Source of the DNA: DASZUK01 sp963844575
GTDB lineage: Bacteria; Actinomycetota; Acidimicrobiia; Acidimicrobiales; RAAP-2
DNA length: 64,000 nucleotides
Direction: 5' to 3'
Assembly: GCA_963844575.1 (NCBI GenBank)
Contig: CAWJOU010000005.1
Location: 2,108,001 to 2,172,000, forward strand
Positions 16,236-25,282 of this stretch are shown piece after piece. Numbering within the stretch: position 1 is the stretch's first letter; each line of letters begins with the position of its first letter. The translations under genes and the position numbers were made by a program. Under the pieces are notes generated by a model. The model was not told the origin of the DNA. It saw only the letters and a program-made list of their open reading frames with translations, and did not search any database.

Positions 16236-17458
16236 TGGCATCGACGATTGACGCCGGTGACCGCCCGGACGACACCCGGGTCGACGAGCTCGTCGACGGA
16301 CTACTGGCCGACTTCGCGCCGGGGAAAGTCGACGACCGGGCGTTCCTCGGCGCCCAGTTCGACCGGGGGCTGGCATGGGTCCACTTCCCGGAGGGGCTGG
16401 GCGGCTCGGGACTGAACCCCGGCCTCCAGCAGCGCGTCACCGAGCGACTGCTCGAGGCCGGTGCGCCGTTCCCGAGCCCGGTGAACATCATCGGTCTCGG
16501 CATGGTCGCGCCGACGATCGTCGCCCACGGCACCGACCGCCAGCAGCAGCGGTACCTGCGGCCGCTGTTCACGTGCGAGGAGATCTGGTGCCAGCTGTTC
16601 AGCGAGCCGGGCGCCGGCTCCGACGTCGCCGGTCTGGCCACCCGGGCCGTCCGGGACGGCGACGAGTGGGTCCTGAACGGCCAGAAGGTCTGGACGACTG
16701 TCGCCCACCTGGCGAGCTTCGGCCTCCTCCTCGCCCGGACCGACCCGGACCAGCCGAAGCACCGGGGCATCACCGCGTTCCTCGTCGACATGCACGCGCC
16801 CGGGGTCGACGTGCGGCCGCTCTTCCAGCTGACCGGCGAGGCCGAGTTCAACGAGGTTTTCTTTACTGATGCCCGCGTGCCCGACGCCGACCGGCTGGGG
16901 GGCGAGGGTGACGGCTGGCGGGTGGCGCTGACGACGCTGATGAACGAGCGGGTGGCCATCGGCGGCGGCGTCGGCCGCCGCGGCCAGGGGCCGATCGGCG
17001 ACGCGGTCCGGCTCTGGCGCGAGCGGTGGCAGGGCAACCCGTCGCCCCACGCGGCGGCGCTGCGGGACCGGTTGATGGCGGCGTGGACCCGCAACGAGGT
17101 CGCCCGGCTGACGAACCTGCGAGCCTCGGTCGCCCGGCGGGCCGGGACGCCGGGGCCGGAAGGCTCCGTGGCGAAGCTCACGTACGCGGAGGAGAACAAG
17201 CGGACGTACGAGCTCTGCCTCGACCTGCTCGGGGCCGACGGCATGCTCTACGGCTCTGACTATCCGAAGATCCGGCCGGCCGGCGTCGCCATCGGCACGC
17301 CCGACGTCCACAAGGCGTTCCTGCGCGTCCGGGCGAACTCGATCGAGGGCGGGACGTCGGAGGTCATGCGGAACATCCTCGGCGAGCGCGTGCTCGGCCT
17401 GCCCGGCGAGCCTCGGGCCGACAAGTCGACGGCCTGGAAAGACGTGCCCCGCAGTTGA
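16235..17458 (+). CDS. Acyl-CoA dehydrogenase (FadE-type)
   Basis: The product has 407 residues. Start ATG 16235 overlaps the KdpD-N stop and has GGAGGGGAGG just upstream. The family signatures are CQLFSEPGAGSDVAG and WVLNGQKVWTT in the FAD and substrate region, and SIEGGTSEVMRNILGERVLGLP at the C-terminal end. It oxidises an acyl-CoA at the alpha-beta position with FAD and passes electrons to ETF. Chain-length or sterol side-chain specificity cannot be assigned. Its coupling to the Kdp sensor gene is odd; the following genes are also overlapped. Confidence 0.93.
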   Translation: MASTIDAGDRPDDTRVDELVDGLLADFAPGKVDDRAFLGAQFDRGLAWVHFPEGLGGSGLNPGLQQRVTERLLEAGAPFPSPVNIIGLGMVAPTIVAHGTDRQQQRYLRPLFTCEEIWCQLFSEPGAGSDVAGLATRAVRDGDEWVLNGQKVWTTVAHLASFGLLLARTDPDQPKHRGITAFLVDMHAPGVDVRPLFQLTGEAEFNEVFFTDARVPDADRLGGEGDGWRVALTTLMNERVAIGGGVGRRGQGPIGDAVRLWRERWQGNPSPHAAALRDRLMAAWTRNEVARLTNLRASVARRAGTPGPEGSVAKLTYAEENKRTYELCLDLLGADGMLYGSDYPKIRPAGVAIGTPDVHKAFLRVRANSIEGGTSEVMRNILGERVLGLPGEPRADKSTAWKDVPRS

Positions 17459-18366
17459 CCGATCAACCCCCGACGTCCCCCGGGACCAGCCCGGAGGCGC
17501 CGGGGGACCGGGCTGTGCCGGCGGCGCCCGGCGATCGGGCTGTGCCGGAGGCGCCGGGGAACCGGGCTGTGCCGGCGGCCTGGCGGACGGCCCGGCGGGC
17601 GACCTCGGAGCAGTCCTCCGACCGCTTGGGCCTGGCCGCGTCGGGGGCCGCCTTCTGGCTGCTGATCGCCGTCTTCCCGGCCGCCCTGGCCGCGGTCAGC
17701 CTCTTCGGCCTGCTGTTCACCCCGGCCGAGGTGGCCCGACGGCTGGCCTCGGTGGCCGCCGCCGGGCCCGACTCGCTGGGGTCGGTGGTGGCCCGCCAGC
17801 TCCGGCATGTCGCGGCGACCAACCCGGGCCGCCTCTCGGTCGGCCTGGTCGTGTCGGTGGTGCTGGCCCTGTGGAGCACGTCGGCCGGGGTCTACAACCT
17901 GGTCCGTGCCGTCCGGGTGGCCTATGGCCTGCCCACGCTCCGGTACGTCGACGCCCGGCTGCACGCCCTCCGTGGCGCCGTCATCGTGGTCCTCGGCCTG
18001 GGCGTGGTGGCCGCGGTGTCGGCCACCATCACCGACCTGCTGGACCGGTCGGCAAAGGGGGTGGAGGCCTTGGTCGGGGTGCCCTTGCTGCTGCTCCTGG
18101 TCACCGGGCTGGCCGCCGGTCTGTACCGGTTCTCGGTACGCCGGCCGGTCACCTTCCGGCGGCTCCTGCCCGGGGCAGCGGCCACCGGGGTGGCGGTAGT
18201 CGGCCTCCTGGTGGCCTTCGACGTCTACCTGCATCTGTCCACGCACTTCACCGCCGTCTACGGCGCCCTGGCCGGGGTCGTCCTGGCCATGCTTTTCGCC
18301 TATCTGGCCATCTATGCGATGCTGCTCGGCGCCGTGGTCAACGCCCAGCGGGGGGAGCCGACATGA
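17455..18366 (+). CDS. YihY/BrkB-family membrane protein
   Basis: The product has 303 residues from TTG 17455, overlapping the previous stop (TTGA). About six membrane segments follow a hydrophilic N-terminus. The family features are the amphipathic region before the first helix (LAASGAAFWLLIAVFPAALAA) and the ALWSTSAGVYNLVRAVRVAY segment. The N-terminus contains three tandem 9-residue units of the form (E/A)APG(D/N)RAVP, encoded by 27-bp repeats at 17494-17574. Function of the family is uncertain. Its stop overlaps the next gene (ATGA). Confidence 0.85.
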   Translation: MTDQPPTSPGTSPEAPGDRAVPAAPGDRAVPEAPGNRAVPAAWRTARRATSEQSSDRLGLAASGAAFWLLIAVFPAALAAVSLFGLLFTPAEVARRLASVAAAGPDSLGSVVARQLRHVAATNPGRLSVGLVVSVVLALWSTSAGVYNLVRAVRVAYGLPTLRYVDARLHALRGAVIVVLGLGVVAAVSATITDLLDRSAKGVEALVGVPLLLLLVTGLAAGLYRFSVRRPVTFRRLLPGAAATGVAVVGLLVAFDVYLHLSTHFTAVYGALAGVVLAMLFAYLAIYAMLLGAVVNAQRGEPT

Positions 18367-19823
18367 GCGAGCAGCCCGTCAGTTCCGACGACCCGATCGC
18401 CCCGATCGAGGCGTCCGAGGTGTCCCGGTGGGACGCCGAGGCCGATGTGGTGGTGGTCGGGTTCGGCGCGGCCGGGTCGACGGCCGCCTTCACCGCGGCG
18501 GAAGCCGGGGCGGACGTGGTCGTGGTCGAGCGGACCGGCGGCTCCGGCGGGGCGGCCGCGCTGGCCGAGGGGATCGTCTACCTCGGCGGGGGGACCCCGA
18601 TCCAGAAGGCCTGCGGCTTCGAGGACTCCGTCGACGACATGTTCCGGTTCATGATGGCCGCCTGCGGTCCGGACCCGGACGAGGCGAAGATCACGGCCTA
18701 CTGCGACCACAGCCTCGACCACTTCGACTGGCTGGTGGCCCGCGGCGTGCCCTTCGACCCCACCTTCTGCGCCGAGACGTCGATGGCCCCGGTGGGGGAG
18801 GAAGGCCTCGTCTACTCCGGCGGCGAGGACGCCTACCCGTTCAACCAGATCGCCCGACCGGCCCCCCGGGGCCACCTGGCCAAGACCAAGCGGGCCACCG
18901 GTTGGCTGCTGATGCAGCACCTGGCGGCCGCCGCCGAGGCGGCCGGGGCCGTCCCCCGGTTCGACACGCGGGTGGACCGGCTGGTCGTCGACCAGGGCCG
19001 GGTGGTCGGGGTCCAGGCGCGGCAGTTCGCCGACACCGTCCACCTCCGGGCCCGCCGCGGCGTGGTCCTCACCGCCGGCGGGTTCGTCTTCAACGACGAG
19101 ATGCTCCGCCGCCACTGCCCGCCGCTGGTCCGGGGCAGCTTCAAGGTCGGCACCGAGGGCGACGACGGTCGGGCCATCCGGATGGCCCAGGCGCTCGGGG
19201 CCGCCGTCCGGAACATGTACAGCGGCGAGGTCTCCCTGCCGATCACCCCGCCGCGGGGTCTCATCCGGGGCATCCTCGTCAACGGCCGCGGCCAGCGGTT
19301 CATCAACGAGGACACCTACATGGGCCGGGTCGGCCGGACCGCCCTCTACGAACAGGCCGGCGAGGTGTACCTCGTCGTCGATGAGGAGACCTACGAGCCG
19401 AACTGGATGGGCCTGAAGGCGACGTGGGTGTGCGAGACCGCGGCCGAGCTGGAGAAGGAGATCGGCCTGCCGTCCGGCGCCCTGGAGACGACCGTCGACC
19501 TCTACAACCGGCACGCCGAACGGGGGGAGGACCCGGTCTTCCACAAGGCGGCCGCCTGGGTCCGGCCCCTCCGACCTCCGCTGGGGGCCTTCGACCTCCG
19601 GGTCGGCCCGGCGCCGTACGCCCCGTTCACCCTCGGCGGGCTCGACACCGCCGTCGACGGGTCGGTGCTCGACCAGGCCGGCCAACCGGTCCCCGGGCTG
19701 TTCGCGGCCGGCCGGACCACCGCTGGCGTCTGCGCCCTCGGGTACGCTAGCGGGCTGTCCATCGGGGACAGCACCCTGTTCGGCCGGTTCGCCGGCCGGA
19801 CCGCGGCCACCGCGCCGGCCTGA
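18363..19823 (+). CDS. FAD-dependent dehydrogenase of the fumarate reductase / 3-ketosteroid dehydrogenase group
   Basis: The product has 486 residues. The FAD-binding GFGAAG is at 33-38. It is followed by VVVVERTGGSGGAAALAEG, and near the C-terminus by GLFAAGRTTAGVCALGYASGLSIGDSTLFGR, the FAD-contacting segment of KstD/FRD-like flavoproteins. The middle contains the substrate-domain motif GRGQRFINEDTY. It is likely a soluble enoate reductase or steroid Delta1-dehydrogenase. Clustering with an acyl-CoA dehydrogenase, a Baeyer-Villiger enzyme and a hydrolase favours ketone or sterol catabolism, but this is inference. Confidence 0.88.
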   Translation: MSEQPVSSDDPIAPIEASEVSRWDAEADVVVVGFGAAGSTAAFTAAEAGADVVVVERTGGSGGAAALAEGIVYLGGGTPIQKACGFEDSVDDMFRFMMAACGPDPDEAKITAYCDHSLDHFDWLVARGVPFDPTFCAETSMAPVGEEGLVYSGGEDAYPFNQIARPAPRGHLAKTKRATGWLLMQHLAAAAEAAGAVPRFDTRVDRLVVDQGRVVGVQARQFADTVHLRARRGVVLTAGGFVFNDEMLRRHCPPLVRGSFKVGTEGDDGRAIRMAQALGAAVRNMYSGEVSLPITPPRGLIRGILVNGRGQRFINEDTYMGRVGRTALYEQAGEVYLVVDEETYEPNWMGLKATWVCETAAELEKEIGLPSGALETTVDLYNRHAERGEDPVFHKAAAWVRPLRPPLGAFDLRVGPAPYAPFTLGGLDTAVDGSVLDQAGQPVPGLFAAGRTTAGVCALGYASGLSIGDSTLFGRFAGRTAATAPA

Positions 19824-19828
19824 CCGGC

Positions 19829-20878
19829 GTGACCTCCGGCGGCGAGGAGACGCCAGCCGTCGTCAGCCCGGACCGACGGCTGGCGAACGGCGACGACGAG
19901 GCGGACGGCGACGAGCCGGATGGCGATGTCGGGCCGGACGGCACCGGGCGGGGTCGGCTGCTCGGACTGGCGACCGCGGCCGTCACGTTCCTGGCCATCG
20001 TCTTCTTGGCCGGCGCCATCGCCGATGTCCCGGCCGCGTTCTCGAAGGTCCACGGCGAGGACTGGCTGTGGCTGGTCCCGGCGATCGGCAGCGCGGCGGC
20101 CGTCTTCTTCGCCGCCGCGGTGGCCCTCTCCGGTGCGGTCGACGTCCGCCTGCCGCCGGGGCGGACGATCCTCTTGGAGGTCGGCCGGTCCTTCACCACC
20201 ATGGCCACCCCGGGCGGGGTCGGGAGCTTCGCCCTCACCGTCCGGTTCCTCGAGCGGCTCGGGATCGAAGTGGCGGCGGCCTCGGCCTCCGCCGCCCTGG
20301 TCTCGGTCGGCAGCCTCCTGGTCGACCTGCTGGCCCTGGTGGTCGGCGGCATCCTGTCGGCGTCGGCCTTCCAGACCGAGAACCTCCACAGCGCGGCCGG
20401 GTCCCACGGCTGGCTCGTCCTGGTCGGCGTCGTGGTCTTGGCCGCCGCGGTGGCCGCGGTGTGGCACTTCCCTCGGCTGCACCGGCGGGTCGTCCCGCAG
20501 CTGAAGAAAGGTGGCGCCATGGTCCGGGCCGTCGCCCGGCGACCCCGCAAGGCCCTGCGCCTCGTCCTCGGCCAGGCGCTCCTGCTGACCGCCGAGGTCG
20601 CCTGCCTCTACTGCGTGCTGGCGCTCGTCCACCAGCACACGAGTATCGGCCTCCTGCTGGCCCTCGTCGTGCTGGCGACGATGGCCCAGCGAGCCGTTCC
20701 GGTCCCCGGCGCGCTCGGCGCGCCCGAGGCGATCTTGGTGGCGGGGTTGACCGGCGCCGGCCTGGCCAGCTCGCCGGTGGTCGCGGCCGCGCTGACGTAC
20801 CGGCTCCTCACGTACTGGCTACCGGCCATCCCGGGCTTCGTCGCCATCCGCTGGTTGCGCCACCGGGGCGCTCTGTAG
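19829..20878 (+). CDS. Lysylphosphatidylglycerol synthase TM/UPF0104-like flippase-type membrane protein
   Basis: The product has 349 residues from GTG 19829, 5 bp after the flavoprotein. An acidic N-terminal tail of about 45 residues precedes 7-8 hydrophobic segments. Family marks include FTTMATPGGVGSFALTVRFL and the C-terminal RAVPVPGALGAPEAILVAGL. Related proteins flip or transfer lipids (MprF flippase domain), but no synthase domain is present here, so substrate and activity are open. Confidence 0.8.
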   Translation: MTSGGEETPAVVSPDRRLANGDDEADGDEPDGDVGPDGTGRGRLLGLATAAVTFLAIVFLAGAIADVPAAFSKVHGEDWLWLVPAIGSAAAVFFAAAVALSGAVDVRLPPGRTILLEVGRSFTTMATPGGVGSFALTVRFLERLGIEVAAASASAALVSVGSLLVDLLALVVGGILSASAFQTENLHSAAGSHGWLVLVGVVVLAAAVAAVWHFPRLHRRVVPQLKKGGAMVRAVARRPRKALRLVLGQALLLTAEVACLYCVLALVHQHTSIGLLLALVVLATMAQRAVPVPGALGAPEAILVAGLTGAGLASSPVVAAALTYRLLTYWLPAIPGFVAIRWLRHRGAL

Positions 20879-20936
20879 CCGACGAGCCCTTGTCCGTCGA
20901 GCGCCCGCGTCGCGCCGGATGGGTAGCGTCGGGGCG

Positions 20937-22445
20937 ATGGGTGACCACGTCGCGGTGGCGATCGTCGGCGGCGGCTTCTCCGGTGTCGGGATGGCGATCC
21001 GGCTCCGGCAGGCCGGGGTCCGCGACTTCGTCGTCCTCGACCGGGGGGAGCGCGTCGGCGGGACGTGGCGCGACAACACGTACCCGGGCGCGGCGTGCGA
21101 CATCCCGTCGCACCTGTACTCGTTCTCGTTCGCCCCGAACCCCGACTGGAGCCGGGTCTACTCCTCGCAGGCGGAGATCGAGCAGTACCTGCAAGCCTGT
21201 GTCGACCGGTTCGGGTTGGCCGACCACTTCCGGTTCGGCCAAGACGTCACCGAGGCCGCCTTCGACGAGTCGGCCGGGCACTGGCGGCTGCGGACGGCGG
21301 CCGGCGAGTCGCTGACCGCCCGGGTGCTCGTCTGGGCGAGCGGGCCGTTGAGCGAACCGCTCGTCCCGGACTTGGCCGGCATCGGCGACTTCGGTGGCCG
21401 GGTCGTCCACACCGCGGCGTGGGACGCCAGCTACGACTACCGCGGCCAGCGGGTCGCCGTCGTCGGCACCGGCGCGTCGGCCGTCCAGGTCGTCCCCGAG
21501 CTCCAGCCGCTCGTCGCCGAGCTCGTCGTCTACCAGCGGTCGGCGCCGTGGATCGTCCCCCGCAACGACCGGCCGATCGGCCCCGCCCGCCGGTGGCTGT
21601 ACCGCCGGCTCCCGCCGGCCCGACTGGCCGTCCGGGCCTGGATCTACCTCCGCCTCGAGCTGCTCCTGGGCCCGGTCCTGCTCGGCCGGGACGAGCGACG
21701 CCAACGGCTGCTCGAGAAGCTCGCCACCGCGTACCGCCGGCGGCAGGTCGCCGATCCGGCGCTGCGGGCGGTGCTCGAACCGGACTACCGGCTCGGCTGC
21801 AAGCGGGTGCTCGTCTCCGACGACTACTACCCGGCGCTGACCCGGCCGAACGTCGAGGTCGTCCCGGCGGCCGTCAGCCGGCTCCGGGCGTCGTCGGTTA
21901 TCGACACGCTCGGCGGCGAGCGGGAGGTCGACGCGGTCGTCTTCGCCACCGGCTTCCGGGCCGCCGAGCCGTCGTTCGCCGGGCGCGTCCGCGGCGTCGG
22001 TGGGCAGCTGCTGTCGGCGGCGTGGCGGGGCGGCATGACCGCGTACCTCGGGTCGACGGTGCCCGGGTTCCCGAATCTCTTCTTGCTGATCGGGCCGAAC
22101 ACGACGCTCGGCCACAACTCGATGGTCTACATGATCGAGTCCCACCTGAACTACGTCGCCGACGCCATCGAGTTCCTCGACCGACCGGGCATCGGCACGG
22201 TTGACGTCCGCCCCGACGTCGCCGAGCGGTTCGACCGGCGGGTCCAGGCCGAGCTGGCCGGAGCGGCGTGGGCCACCGGTGGCTGCACGAGCTGGTACCT
22301 CGACCACCGTGGCCGCAACACGACGATGTGGTCCCGGCCGACGTACCGCTTCCGGCGCGAGACCCGCCGGTTCCACCCGGCCGACTACGACGTCAGGTCC
22401 GGCGCCACCACGGCATCAGCGTCTCGACTGCTGGCCGGGCGGTGA
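20937..22445 (+). CDS. Flavin-dependent Baeyer-Villiger-type monooxygenase
   Basis: The product has 502 residues from ATG 20937; TAGCGT 7 nt upstream supports this over ATG 20919. The FAD-binding GGGFSG is at 11-16. GERVGGTWRDNTYPGAACDIPSHLYSFSF follows in segments typical of the family. The BVMO fingerprint FxGxxxHxxxW(D) lies at about 152-163 (FGGRVVHTAAWD), and a second Rossmann GTGASA near 176-181 binds NADPH. It inserts oxygen beside a ketone to give an ester. The convergent hydrolase gene overlaps its last 53 bp and could cleave that ester. Confidence 0.92.
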   Translation: MGDHVAVAIVGGGFSGVGMAIRLRQAGVRDFVVLDRGERVGGTWRDNTYPGAACDIPSHLYSFSFAPNPDWSRVYSSQAEIEQYLQACVDRFGLADHFRFGQDVTEAAFDESAGHWRLRTAAGESLTARVLVWASGPLSEPLVPDLAGIGDFGGRVVHTAAWDASYDYRGQRVAVVGTGASAVQVVPELQPLVAELVVYQRSAPWIVPRNDRPIGPARRWLYRRLPPARLAVRAWIYLRLELLLGPVLLGRDERRQRLLEKLATAYRRRQVADPALRAVLEPDYRLGCKRVLVSDDYYPALTRPNVEVVPAAVSRLRASSVIDTLGGEREVDAVVFATGFRAAEPSFAGRVRGVGGQLLSAAWRGGMTAYLGSTVPGFPNLFLLIGPNTTLGHNSMVYMIESHLNYVADAIEFLDRPGIGTVDVRPDVAERFDRRVQAELAGAAWATGGCTSWYLDHRGRNTTMWSRPTYRFRRETRRFHPADYDVRSGATTASASRLLAGR

Positions 22446-23193
22446 AGTCGAGGACGAGCCGGTTGTAGAGGTCCGGCTTCTCCATCGGCACCAGGTGGGA
22501 CGTGCCGGGTATGACGGCCAGCTGGCCGTGGCGGACCCGCCGGGCCAGATCGTCACCGTGAGCCGCCGCGACGAGGTCGTCGTCGCCGAGGACGACGAGG
22601 ACCGGCGCGGCGAGCTGCTCGATGCCGGCTGAGAAGTCGAACGGCGTGGCCCACATCGCCCGCACCTTCTCCCAGACGGCCGGGAAGTGGTCGGGGCCGT
22701 CGGGGGAGGCCGCGGCGTAGAGGGCGGCGAACATGACCATGTCGTCGTCGCCCGGCTGGAGGGCGACGAGCTCTTCGGGGCAGCCGGCGACGTAGCCGGA
22801 CGAGGCGAACCCGGCGCCGGTCATGACCAGGTTGCGGACGAGGTCCGGGCGCTGGACGGCGACCAGGAGGCCGACCATCCCGCCGTCGCTCCAGCCGACG
22901 AGGTCGGCCGGCCCGAGGTCGACGGCGTCGAGGAAGCCGATCGTCTCGTCGGCCATCGACTGGTAGGAGAGCGGGCGGTCCCGGTCCGGGGTATGGCCGT
23001 GGGCCTGGCGTTCGGGGGCGACGACCCGCCGGAAGGGCGAGAAGCCGTCGAACTGCGCGTTCCACGTCGTGTTTGTCGCCAGGCCGCCGTGGAGGAGGAC
23101 GATCGGGTCGCCGTCGCCGGCCGTCTCATACCAGACCGCGAGGCCGTCGATGTCGACGACGGCGTGCGTCCGGGGGGTCGTCGTCTTGGCCAC
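22393..23193 (-). CDS. Alpha/beta hydrolase
   Basis: The product has 266 residues from GTG 23193, with TAGGGT 8 nt upstream as a -10 candidate. The fold is complete: oxyanion-hole HGG (LLHGGLATN), nucleophile elbow GWSDGG (S102), late aspartate in LGDDD and histidine in GTSHLVP. It is a cytoplasmic esterase- or lactonase-type enzyme. Its C-terminal 53 bp overlap the monooxygenase gene tail to tail, so both frames are constrained there. Confidence 0.88.
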   Translation of the reverse strand: MAKTTTPRTHAVVDIDGLAVWYETAGDGDPIVLLHGGLATNTTWNAQFDGFSPFRRVVAPERQAHGHTPDRDRPLSYQSMADETIGFLDAVDLGPADLVGWSDGGMVGLLVAVQRPDLVRNLVMTGAGFASSGYVAGCPEELVALQPGDDDMVMFAALYAAASPDGPDHFPAVWEKVRAMWATPFDFSAGIEQLAAPVLVVLGDDDLVAAAHGDDLARRVRHGQLAVIPGTSHLVPMEKPDLYNRLVLDFTARPAVETLMPWWRRT

Positions 23194-23264
23194 GGATGGT
23201 TACCCTACGCGGACCCGGACGCGGCGTTCGCCGGCCGGCCGCGCCCGGCGCCAGACTAGGGCCC

Positions 23265-23792
23265 GTGGACCAGACGGAGCGCGGGGTGACGACGGCCAGC
23301 GCGGCGCCGTCGGGGTCCATCGAATGGGCCCGCGAGTACGTCTACGGAACGATCTCGACCATGGTCGCCATCGGCGGCCTCAGTCTCGAGAACCGGCCGG
23401 ACTCGGTCAGCGCCGGCGGCGTGATCGTCGTCGGGGCGATCGCCATCGCCCTGGCCCACGCCGTTTCGCACCTCGTGGTCGCGTGGTCCAACCGGTCGGA
23501 CGACGTGCCGTTCACCTCTCGGACGGTCACCGATCAGCTCCGCCGGTCGTGGCCGATCGTCTCGGCGGCCATCCCGGCGACCATCGTCCTCGCCATCTCT
23601 CGAACCGGGCTCTATACGACGTCGACCGCCCTGTGGATCGACGCCGGCGTCGGCGTCGGCGCGCTGGCCGTCGTCGGGATCTTGACGGCCGGCCCGGCCC
23701 GCCCGGACAGCCACCGAGTCCTCTACGTCGTTGCCCTCATCTCGGTCGGGCTGTTCATCGTCGGCCTGGAGGTCGCGGCCCACCAGCTCTGA
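23265..23792 (+). CDS. Four-TM membrane protein, unknown function
   Basis: The product has 175 residues. GTG 23265 is preferred because CAGACT lies 7 nt upstream; the longer frame upstream is Arg-rich and looks non-coding. Four hydrophobic segments are visible, with a conserved-looking AHAVSHLVVAWSNRS loop. Similar small membrane proteins occur in actinobacteria without known role. Its 3' end overlaps the convergent M20 gene by 38 bp. Confidence 0.65.
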   Translation: MDQTERGVTTASAAPSGSIEWAREYVYGTISTMVAIGGLSLENRPDSVSAGGVIVVGAIAIALAHAVSHLVVAWSNRSDDVPFTSRTVTDQLRRSWPIVSAAIPATIVLAISRTGLYTTSTALWIDAGVGVGALAVVGILTAGPARPDSHRVLYVVALISVGLFIVGLEVAAHQL

Positions 23793-25224
23793 CACCGGCC
23801 GCGGCGACGAGGTGGGCGACCGCGACGGTGACCGCCTCGGCCATCGGCAGGTGCAGGAACTCGTTCGGCCCGTGGGCGTTGCTGCCCGGACCGAGGACAC
23901 CGGTGGCGACGAGCTGCACGCCGGGGTAGCGGGCGCCGAGCATGGAGAGGAACGGGATCGTCCCGCCCTCGCCGTAAGCCGACGGCGGCCGGCCGAACGA
24001 CACGGTCGACGCCGCGGTGAGCGCGTCGGCGACCCACGGCTCGGGCTCGGGGGCGAGCCAGCCGTCGGCCGGCGTCTCCATGGTCACCGTCACCCGGGCC
24101 CGCTCCGGCGGATCGGTGGTCAGTGCGGCTTCCAGCGCGGCCGCGGCCGCCGCCGCGTCGACGGTCGGCGGCAGGCGGATCGACAGCTTCGCGGTCGTCG
24201 ACGGCCGCAGGACGTTGCCGCCGTCGCGGACCGCCGGGATCCCGTCCATGCCGGTGACCGCCACCGCCGGGGCCCATGCCCGGGCGACGAACCGGTCGGC
24301 TTCGAACGGCCCGGCGAGCACGAGGCCGGGGACCGTCGGCAGACCGCGGCTGATCGCGTCGGGCAGCTCGTCGGCCACCGCGGCCAGGTCGGCGCGGTGG
24401 CGGGCCGGCACGTCGGCCTGCAGCTCGGGCAGGAGGACCCGACCGGTCGTCTCGTCCTCGATCCGGGAGAGCAGCTGGCGCAGGACCCGGAACGACGACG
24501 GGACGACGCCACCGGCGTACCCGCTGTGCACGCCCTCGGTCAGGACGTCGACCTCGACCTCCGCGACGAGGTTGCCGCGCAGCGACGACGTCGTCCAGAG
24601 CCGGTCGTACGTCAGGCAGCCCGAGTCCAGGCAGACCACCAGGTCCGGCCGGCCGATCCGCCCACCGAGGGCGTCGAGATGGGCCGGGAGGTCGGGGCTG
24701 CCGCTCTCCTCGCTGGCCTCGATCAGGACGACGACCCGAGGGTGGGGCGTGCCGGCCGCGGCGAGCGTCTCGAGCGCCGTGACTGCGGCGAAGACCGCGT
24801 ACCCGTCGTCGGCGGTGCCCCGGCCGTACAGCCGATCGTGGTCGCGCACCGGCTCGAACGGGCCGAGGCCGTCCCGCCACGTGCCCATCGGCGGCTGCTT
24901 GTCGAGGTGGCCGTAGACGAGCACCGTGCCCGCCGGCTCGCCGCCCGCCCCGTCGTCGTGGCCGCCGGACGGCGGCACGTCGACGAGCAGCACCGGCGTC
25001 CGTCCGGGTAGCTCGACGACGTCGGCGACCAGGCCGGGCACGGCCCGGCGGAGGCACCAGTCGGCCAGCAGCCGAGCGGCCCGGACGAGGTGGCCGTCGG
25101 CCGCCCAGTCGGCGGCATAGGCGGGGGAGAGGCACGGGATGCGGGTGTACTCGGCCAGGGTCGGCAGGATCTCGTCCTCCCACACCCGGTGGATGGCCGC
25201 CGGTTGCGCTACGTCGCTGGTCAC
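23755..25224 (-). CDS. M20-family metallopeptidase (dipeptidase-like)
   Basis: The product has 489 residues from GTG 25224, chosen because TAAGTT lies 7 nt upstream; ATG 25284 would add 20 residues. The di-zinc ligands are visible in VYGHLDKQPP (His), GRGTADDG (Asp) and IEASEESGS (catalytic and metal Glu pair). A late histidine occurs in GPGSNAHGPNEFLH. The lid or dimerisation domain lies in the middle. It hydrolyses dipeptides or N-acylated amino acids in the cytoplasm. It is divergent from the LLM oxidoreductase. Confidence 0.92.
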   Translation of the reverse strand: MTSDVAQPAAIHRVWEDEILPTLAEYTRIPCLSPAYAADWAADGHLVRAARLLADWCLRRAVPGLVADVVELPGRTPVLLVDVPPSGGHDDGAGGEPAGTVLVYGHLDKQPPMGTWRDGLGPFEPVRDHDRLYGRGTADDGYAVFAAVTALETLAAAGTPHPRVVVLIEASEESGSPDLPAHLDALGGRIGRPDLVVCLDSGCLTYDRLWTTSSLRGNLVAEVEVDVLTEGVHSGYAGGVVPSSFRVLRQLLSRIEDETTGRVLLPELQADVPARHRADLAAVADELPDAISRGLPTVPGLVLAGPFEADRFVARAWAPAVAVTGMDGIPAVRDGGNVLRPSTTAKLSIRLPPTVDAAAAAAALEAALTTDPPERARVTVTMETPADGWLAPEPEPWVADALTAASTVSFGRPPSAYGEGGTIPFLSMLGARYPGVQLVATGVLGPGSNAHGPNEFLHLPMAEAVTVAVAHLVAAAGVRAGGPRPPGRR

Positions 25225-25282
25225 GGCGGCGAACTTACCGCCCGGGAAGTGTCCGGCCCGCTCCGGCGTTGACCCCAACGTC

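Noticed and set aside
12936..16376. A 1146-codon minus frame and a 738-codon plus frame (12833-15049) across the kdp sensor genes
   Set aside because: Both are shadows of kdpE and the two kdpD halves. Their translations have no family motifs, apart from the short upstream helix that belongs to the kinase gene.
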